Positions 7,423 to 11,536 of a stretch of DNA of 11,536 nucleotides are shown piece by piece. A program made the translations under genes and the position numbers. Source of the stretch: JANRIC01 sp033765345 (GTDB lineage: Bacteria > Bacteroidota > Bacteroidia > Cytophagales > Microscillaceae); the NCBI GenBank assembly GCA_033765345.1, contig JANRIC010000219.1, positions 1 to 11,536 on the forward strand. The letters run 5' to 3'. The notes beneath the pieces were generated by a model. The model was given only the letters and a program-made list of their open reading frames with translations, did not search any database and had not been told where the DNA came from. The stretch's first letter is position 1; each line of letters starts with the position of its first letter.

Positions 7423-7432
7423 ATAAATAAAT
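7417..7432. repeat. (AAAT)4 microsatellite at the decarboxylase stop codon
   Basis: Four copies of AAAT overlap the stop codon (7420-7422). The run places TAA at 7420, 7424 and 7428, so all three plus-strand frames are closed within eleven bases. The following 7433-7512 shows only a weak CTTC/GAAG inverted repeat and no clear T-tailed terminator. Confidence 0.8.
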
Positions 7433-7512
7433 GGTTCTTCTGATATAGAGGAAGAGTTGTGGACGAAGGATTTCATGTTTGCGTTAAATCTATGGAGAAA
7501 TAATAATAAAGT

Positions 7513-7544
7513 TTTGTGAATTATCATAAAAGCATCTAACTTTG
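7513..7544 (+). promoter_or_regulatory. Bacteroidota-type promoter of rpmH
   Basis: TTTG at 7513-7516 and a perfect TAACTTTG at 7537-7544 are separated by 20 nt, an excellent match to the Bacteroidota -33/-7 pattern. Transcription would begin near 7551, about 30 nt before the rpmH ATG. This is the best promoter in the window and probably drives rpmH-rnpA and possibly further genes. Confidence 0.75.
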
Positions 7545-7580
7545 CACTCCCAAAAATTAATAAATAGAAGAAATTAAGCG

Positions 7581-7739
7581 ATGAAAAGAACTTATCAACC
7601 CTCAAAGAGAAAGCGAAGAAACAAACACGGATTCAAAGAAAGAATGAGTAGTGCGAATGGTAGAAAAGTGTTGGCAAGAAGAAGAGCTAAAGGTCGTAAA
7701 AAATTAACGGTATCCAGCGAAAGAAGATTCCGCAATTAG
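7581..7739 (+). CDS. rpmH: 50S ribosomal protein L34
   Basis: A 52-codon gene giving MKRTYQPSKRKRRNKHGF at the N terminus and LARRRAKGRKKLTV in the middle, the unmistakable L34 pattern: highly basic, with 'RTYQPSKRKR' at the start and 'GRKVLARRRAKGRKKL' near residues 27-42. L34 is a small late-assembling protein of the large ribosomal subunit that binds 23S rRNA. Length is only slightly above the 44-46 residues common elsewhere and is usual for Bacteroidota, which have a short C-terminal tail (here ending SSERRFRN). It has a strong TTTG/TAACTTTG promoter upstream and is followed by rnpA 82 bp downstream, the conserved rpmH-rnpA pairing of bacteria. No Shine-Dalgarno sequence is evident, which is common for this phylum. 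Confidence 0.97.
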   Translation: MKRTYQPSKRKRRNKHGFKERMSSANGRKVLARRRAKGRKKLTVSSERRFRN

Positions 7740-7821
7740 ATAATCACCCCGCGGTTTGTAGGGTGCTCGGCTGAATTTTTATACAATCTTTTTGGTAGAG
7801 TTTCCTTGCAAACCCTTACTT

Positions 7822-8208
7822 ATGCATGTACCTTTTCCAGAACGTTATACTTTTCCCAAATCCGAACGACTGATCAGCAAAAAAACAATAGAGCAGTTGT
7901 TCAAACAGGGCAAAAGTACATTTATATATCCTTTCAAAATTTTGTATATTCCTCTAGATCAACCTACCAAGGATTGCCCTCAAATATTGATCAGCGTATC
8001 TCGTCGTAATTTCAAACACGCCGTAGACCGTAATCTAATCAAAAGAAGAATTCGTGAAGTACATCGCTTGCGTAAAAAAAGCCTTTGCGATTCTGAGGGT
8101 CATTATAAAATCATGTGTTTGGGTATTGTCTATGTAGCCAAAGAAAAAATTCCTTTTGAGATTTTGGAAGAAAAATTAGTGGCAATTTTCAAACGATTAC
8201 GCAAATAA
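7822..8208 (+). CDS. rnpA: Ribonuclease P protein component
   Basis: A 128-residue basic protein. It opens with the family-type segment FPKSERLISKKTIEQLFKQGKS (residues 11-32) and contains the RNR signature region SRRNFKHAVDRNLIKRRIRE (60-79), which binds the catalytic RNA. RnpA is the protein subunit that helps RNase P RNA mature pre-tRNA 5' ends. Its position directly after rpmH is the conserved arrangement and supports the call. The open frame extends to a TTG at 7792, but the ATG at 7822 gives the usual short lead before the FPKSERL segment, so I prefer it. The 82-bp rpmH-rnpA gap has a weak CACCC/GGGTG hairpin (7745-7749 / 7761-7765). Co-transcription with rpmH is likely. Confidence 0.95.
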   Translation: MHVPFPERYTFPKSERLISKKTIEQLFKQGKSTFIYPFKILYIPLDQPTKDCPQILISVSRRNFKHAVDRNLIKRRIREVHRLRKKSLCDSEGHYKIMCLGIVYVAKEKIPFEILEEKLVAIFKRLRK

Positions 8209-8265
8209 ATTTGTATATTTGGATAATTGTCTCTACCAATTGATTGTTATAAACCGCTTTGAACC

Positions 8266-9927
8266 ATGATCAAAAAGAAATTCAACAAATCTACACTCCT
8301 GATCTTGTTATTTATCTCTATCAGTCTTTTTGCATTTAAGGCAAATTACGACCGTTATTTCGAGATACAAAAAAACTTAGACATTTTTACTACACTTTTC
8401 AAAGAAGTTAACCGCGCTTATGTGGATGAGGTCAATCCCAATACCTTGATGAAAACCGGGATTGATGCCATGCTCAACTCATTAGACCCTTATACCAATT
8501 ACATCCCCGAAGATGAAATAGAAGACTATCGTACGTTGACCACCGGGCAGTACGGCGGTATCGGTGCTTTGGTAGGGAATCGAAATGGAAAAACCGTAAT
8601 CATTATGCCTTATGAGGGTTTTCCGGCACAAGAAGCTGGCCTGCGCATCGGTGACGAAATCTTGAAAATAGATGGCATAACGCTCAATGGCAAAAATAAT
8701 GATGAAGTAAGTAAACTGCTCAAAGGACAGGCAAATACCAAGGTACGCCTTGAAATCAAATCTTTTGGTGATACAGCCAGCCGAGAGGTAGTACTTACCC
8801 GTGAAAATATCAAATTGGATGACGTACCTTATTACGGTATGGTTAGTTCCGAAATCGGGTATCTTAAGCTGACAGACTTCCGCTCAGGTGCAGCACGCGA
8901 AGTAACCAATGCCATCACAGAAATGAAAGGTAAAGGAGCTAAAAAAATTATTTTAGATCTAAGAGACAATCCCGGAGGCCTACTCAGCGAAGCCGTGAAT
9001 ATCTCCAATCTTTTTATCAATAAGGATTTGGAAGTAGTGAGCACCAAAGGCAAAAGCGAAGAATGGAACAAAACCTATAAAGCCCTTAACTCCCCTTTGG
9101 ATGCAGAAATCCCCGTGGTGGTACTCACCAACAATCGAAGTGCATCTGCCTCAGAGATTGTGAGCGGTGTAATTCAGGATTATGACCGTGGGCTTCTGGT
9201 CGGACAAAAAACTTTTGGTAAAGGATTGGTACAGGCAACGCATCCGCTCTCTTATAATTCACAACTTAAAGTAACTACCGCCAAATATTATATTCCCAGT
9301 GGCAGATGTATTCAGGCACTGGATTATAGCCACCGAAATGCAGACGGAAGTGTGGACAAAATTGCCGATTCCCTCAAAACGGCTTTTCGTACCAAAAACG
9401 GACGCACAGTCTATGACGGTGCTGGTGTTGACCCGGATCTATTTGTAGAACCCAATACCCTTTCCTCAATTACACGAAGCCTTTTGAATAAAAGCCTGAT
9501 TTTTGACTATGCCAGTGTTTATTTTCATAAACACGAGAAAATTGCACCTGCCAAAGAATTCAAACTCAGTGATGCAGAATACCAGGCATTTGTTCAGTGG
9601 CTACAAGGCAAAGAGTATGATTATACTACTCAAGTGGAGGAAAGTATTCTTCAGGTAGAGCAAAAAGCCAAAGAAGAAAAATATTACAACAATATTAAAA
9701 GCCAATTGGATGCTTTAAAAGTCAAAGTATCACATAATAAAGACTCAGATTTGCAGAATTTTAAAGACGAAATCAAAGCTCAATTGGAAGAAGAAATCGT
9801 GAGCCGCTATTACTATGAGCGTGGCAAAACCGAAGTTTCTTTTAATCACGATCCTGAACTAAAAGCTGCTATTGAGCTTTTGCAGGATACCAATCGCTAC
9901 AACAAAATTTTGAAAGGACTTAAGTAA
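8266..9927 (+). CDS. S41 family C-terminal processing peptidase
   Basis: A 553-residue CtpA/Prc-type serine protease. Residues 8-25 form a hydrophobic segment after MIKKKFNK, acting as a signal peptide or N-terminal membrane anchor, so the enzyme faces the periplasm. A helical region (30-90, DPYTNYI at 74-80) is followed by a PDZ domain (~95-178) containing GGIGALVG and PAQEAGLRIGDEILKIDG. The peptidase core carries LDLRDNPGGLL (230-240), NRSASASEI with catalytic S294, and KTFGKGLVQ with K319 and Q323; the S-K spacing of 25 matches E. coli Prc. The last ~150 residues are charged, probably helical and Lys/Glu-rich. Family members degrade or trim proteins from the C terminus. It follows rnpA by 57 bp; TAAATTTG (8206-8213) and TATATTTG (8214-8221) match the -7 consensus, but no good -33 box is seen, so it may be read from rpmH or from its own weak promoter. 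I assign no symbol because several paralogues are usual in this phylum. Confidence 0.93.
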   Translation: MIKKKFNKSTLLILLFISISLFAFKANYDRYFEIQKNLDIFTTLFKEVNRAYVDEVNPNTLMKTGIDAMLNSLDPYTNYIPEDEIEDYRTLTTGQYGGIGALVGNRNGKTVIIMPYEGFPAQEAGLRIGDEILKIDGITLNGKNNDEVSKLLKGQANTKVRLEIKSFGDTASREVVLTRENIKLDDVPYYGMVSSEIGYLKLTDFRSGAAREVTNAITEMKGKGAKKIILDLRDNPGGLLSEAVNISNLFINKDLEVVSTKGKSEEWNKTYKALNSPLDAEIPVVVLTNNRSASASEIVSGVIQDYDRGLLVGQKTFGKGLVQATHPLSYNSQLKVTTAKYYIPSGRCIQALDYSHRNADGSVDKIADSLKTAFRTKNGRTVYDGAGVDPDLFVEPNTLSSITRSLLNKSLIFDYASVYFHKHEKIAPAKEFKLSDAEYQAFVQWLQGKEYDYTTQVEESILQVEQKAKEEKYYNNIKSQLDALKVKVSHNKDSDLQNFKDEIKAQLEEEIVSRYYYERGKTEVSFNHDPELKAAIELLQDTNRYNKILKGLK

Positions 9928-9947
9928 TTTTTTAAAAATATGATCAC

Positions 9948-9984
9948 AAAAGGGCAATAAGCTTCGGCATATTGCTCTTTTTTT
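9948..9984 (+). terminator. Rho-independent terminator with a UUCG tetraloop after the S41 peptidase gene
   Basis: AAAAGGGCAATA (9948-9959) pairs with TATTGCTCTTTT (9970-9981), with one G-U pair (9953/9976). The apex is GC-TTCG-GC (9961-9968), a C(UUCG)G tetraloop separated from the main stem by an A/A mismatch, and the stem runs into an unbroken T-tract (9978-9984). It begins 20 nt after the S41 stop and ends only 12 nt before the tsaB start, so it may also act in the tsaB leader. Confidence 0.88.
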
Positions 9985-9996
9985 AAGAAACACGTC

Positions 9997-10683
9997 ATGG
10001 CACTCATCCTAAGCATAGAAACTTCCACCCCCATCTGTTCGGTAGCTTTGCACGAGCATGGGCGTATACTCACCGCCCAACATCTTTTTGTGAACCAGTC
10101 TCACTCCGTAAAACTTACTTCTTTGATTCAACAAGTTTTAGCCAATACCGATCGACACCTTCACGCACTTGATGCCATTGCCGTAGCCAAAGGACCCGGC
10201 TCTTATACCGGGCTTCGTATCGGCACGGCTACAGCCAAAGGACTGTGTTATAGCCTTTCCAAACCATTGATTGCAGTTAATTCTCTGGAAGCAATGGCAC
10301 TGGCTGCCCATAAATATTTACCGGAAGATTACCTGATTTGCCCTATGATTGATGCCCGGAGGATGGAAGTCTATTGTGCTCTGTATGACTGGAGAATGAG
10401 AACGATCCAGGAGACAGAGGCTAAAATCATGGATGAACATTCTTTTAAAGATATTTTAGCCAAGGCTGTCATCGTTTTTCTGGGAGATGGAGCAGAAAAA
10501 TGCAAAGAAACCTTTAAACTTCAATCCAATGCCCGATTTGTGGATAATTTTTATCCAACTGCCGAATCAGTGGGACAATTGGCCTTTGAAGCTTTTAAAC
10601 AAAATGTTTTTGAAGAGGTAGCCTACTTTGAACCCTTTTACCTCAAAGAATTTGTTACCAAAGTACAAGCTGTCAAATCATAA
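9997..10683 (+). CDS. tsaB: tRNA threonylcarbamoyladenosine biosynthesis protein TsaB
   Basis: A 228-residue ASKHA-fold protein of the TsaB (YeaZ) family. It starts with the ILSIETSTPICSVAL nucleotide-fold motif (4-18), has NQSHSVKLTSLI (33-44), and the diagnostic KGPGSYTGLRIGTATAKGL (65-83) typical of TsaB/TsaD-type proteins. At 228 residues it is TsaB size rather than the ~330-residue TsaD. TsaB acts with TsaD and TsaE in the cytoplasm to transfer the threonylcarbamoyl group to A37 of ANN-decoding tRNAs (t6A). The ATG at 9997 lies 12 nt after the T-tract of the preceding terminator, which leaves little room for a promoter between them. The DUF2480 gene follows after 13 nt, so the two are probably co-transcribed. 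Confidence 0.94.
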   Translation: MALILSIETSTPICSVALHEHGRILTAQHLFVNQSHSVKLTSLIQQVLANTDRHLHALDAIAVAKGPGSYTGLRIGTATAKGLCYSLSKPLIAVNSLEAMALAAHKYLPEDYLICPMIDARRMEVYCALYDWRMRTIQETEAKIMDEHSFKDILAKAVIVFLGDGAEKCKETFKLQSNARFVDNFYPTAESVGQLAFEAFKQNVFEEVAYFEPFYLKEFVTKVQAVKS

Positions 10684-10696
10684 CATACATAACTCT

Positions 10697-11200
10697 ATGC
10701 AAGAAATTATAAATCGTGTTGCGAATAGTCCTTTAATTACTTTTGATCTGGAAGAAATCTACCCACAGGGCGAAAGGCTCTTGTACGATCTCAAAGACAA
10801 TTTATTCCAAGGATTGATTCTTCGAGAAAAAGACCTACGAGAATTTGTTAGAAATCACGATTGGACTGCCTACCGGGGCAAATTCGTTGCTTTGACCTGC
10901 TCTGTGGATGCTATTGTGCCTACTTGGGCTTATATGTTGCTGGCAATTCATCTGGAGCCACACGCTGCCCACGTAATCTGCGGCGATCTGGAAGATTTGG
11001 AGAAATCACTTTTTCAAAAAGCTTTAGCAGGCATCCGCCCCGAAGACTTTCAGGATAAAAAAGTAGTAATCAAAGGCTGCGGCAAACTACCAGTTCCTGA
11101 TTTTGCTTATGTGGAAATCAGCCGCTTGCTTCGCCCCTACGTGGCCAGCCTAATGTTTGGAGAGCCTTGCAGTACAGTACCTCTGTACAAAAGAAGGTAG
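10697..11200 (+). CDS. DUF2480 family protein
   Basis: A 167-residue cytoplasmic protein that I recognise as DUF2480, a family seen mainly in Bacteroidota and without an established function. The recognisable core is DLKDNLFQGLILREKDLREF (31-50), NHDWTAYRGKFVALTCSVDAIVPTWAYMLLA (53-83) and the C-terminal FGEPCSTVPLYK (154-165). It contains four cysteines (C68, C95, C128, C158) in otherwise well-ordered surroundings, plus H54, H85, H89 and H92. I recall family members near Fe-S assembly (SUF) genes in related genomes, but nothing of that kind is in this window. The frame runs upstream to 10628 inside tsaB, but the ATG at 10697, 13 nt after the tsaB stop, is the sensible start because the conserved sequence begins soon after it. 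No clear terminator follows. Confidence 0.85.
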   Translation: MQEIINRVANSPLITFDLEEIYPQGERLLYDLKDNLFQGLILREKDLREFVRNHDWTAYRGKFVALTCSVDAIVPTWAYMLLAIHLEPHAAHVICGDLEDLEKSLFQKALAGIRPEDFQDKKVVIKGCGKLPVPDFAYVEISRLLRPYVASLMFGEPCSTVPLYKRR

Positions 11201-11291
11201 AATTTACTGGGAGAGGAGGTATCGGTCTTTGGGTAAATATTCAGCTTTAAGTGTGAAATAAATGAAATGAATTTAAGAATTCAGATTAAAT

Positions 11292-11420
11292 GGTAACCTA
11301 GCCTTGGTCTGAGGGCGCATACCAGGGGAGCAAAAAAGCTCCTACCCCAGACACATCTTTGCCTGGTAGCAAATTTAGTGGGCTTGGTGACATAGACCCG
11401 ACTTTTCGCACCCTAGCGAA
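11292..11420. other. Compact GC-richer non-coding block with nested and crossing inverted repeats
   Basis: This block stands out from the AT-rich DNA around it. GTCTG-A-GGG (11307-11315) can pair with CCCCAGAC (11345-11352). Within it GGAGC (11327-11331) and GCTCC (11338-11342) close an A6 loop. TACCAGG (11320-11326), inside the first loop, is the perfect complement of CCTGGTA (11362-11368) outside it, giving a possible pseudoknot. A further hairpin TTTCGC/GCGAAA (11404-11409 / 11416-11421) ends the block. A 45-codon frame without a start (11302-11439, ending GLGDIDPTFRTLAKYLYEI) also crosses it, so a decayed coding fragment or dispersed repeat is an alternative. I know no family that matches. 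The other parts of 11201-11536 (11201-11291 and the very AT-rich 11422-11536) show nothing I can name. Confidence 0.4.
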
Positions 11421-11536
11421 ATATTTATATGAAATATAACTATTCTTATAAAACTTACATGCTATATTTTATCAAAACCCATATTTTGCGATATTTTATA
11501 GAGTTTTAGAAGAAAACTTACAAAAAAACTCAAAAA

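Noticed and set aside
7745..7765. CACCC/GGGTG hairpin between rpmH and rnpA as an attenuator
   Set aside because: Only 5 bp with an 11-nt loop and a distant T-run; too weak to annotate as a terminator.
7792..7821. TTG start extending RnpA by ten residues
   Set aside because: The extra residues do not look like RnpA, and the ATG at 7822 gives the normal family N terminus.
10628..10696. Longer DUF2480 start overlapping tsaB
   Set aside because: The extension is out-of-frame tsaB coding sequence; family similarity begins after the ATG at 10697.
11172..11188. GTACAG/CTGTAC 6-bp hairpin at the end of DUF2480
   Set aside because: Inside coding sequence, with no T-tract; likely chance.
11464..11497. 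Three ATATTTT words near the right edge as iterons or an AT-rich origin
   Set aside because: Irregular spacing (17 and 10 bp) in AT-rich DNA, with no replication gene nearby.

Overview
The window looks like ordinary chromosomal DNA from a member of the Bacteroidota, most likely a cytophagia-like or flexibacter-like lineage. The DNA is AT-rich. Genes start behind A-rich leaders with no clear Shine-Dalgarno sequence, and the best promoter, in front of rpmH, has the Bacteroidota-type TTTG / TAnnTTTG boxes. The window also holds a DUF2480 gene, a family I know from Bacteroidota, and the gene order rpmH-rnpA-S41 peptidase. The species cannot be named from the sequence alone.

Left part (1-2686, minus strand): a probable two-gene catabolic operon. 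A UxaA-family sugar-acid dehydratase is followed by a COG3618 amidohydrolase (sugar lactonase). Together they fit a non-phosphorylative route in which a sugar lactone is hydrolysed to the sugar acid and then dehydrated. L-fucose or L-rhamnose is the likeliest sugar type, but this is inference. The lactonase gene ends inside a perfect 9-bp tandem array that runs off the left edge. The 362-bp divergent gap (2687-3048) carries a 42-bp tandem repeat with a conserved hairpin.

Middle part (3049-7422, plus strand): three separately transcribed genes. They are a secreted alkaline-phosphatase-superfamily hydrolase with a strong terminator, a secreted imidazolonepropionase/prolidase-like amidohydrolase, and a cytoplasmic group II PLP-dependent decarboxylase. 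The 307-bp gap before the decarboxylase holds a REP-like inverted-repeat element and, just upstream of the predicted promoter, a separate 45-nt hairpin.

Right part (7423-11200, plus strand): a housekeeping block. It contains rpmH (52 codons, L34), rnpA (RNase P protein), a ctpA-like S41 processing protease, a UUCG-loop terminator, tsaB (t6A tRNA modification) and a DUF2480 gene. The last 336 bp have no convincing gene. They hold a compact, GC-richer block (11292-11420) with nested and crossing inverted repeats, which could be a structured RNA, a repeat element or a decayed ORF.

I see no tRNA, rRNA, CRISPR array, transposase, phage or defence gene. The coding content is conventional. What merits a second look is the non-coding repeats and structures, mainly 1-135, 2834-2930, 5676-5865 and 11292-11420.
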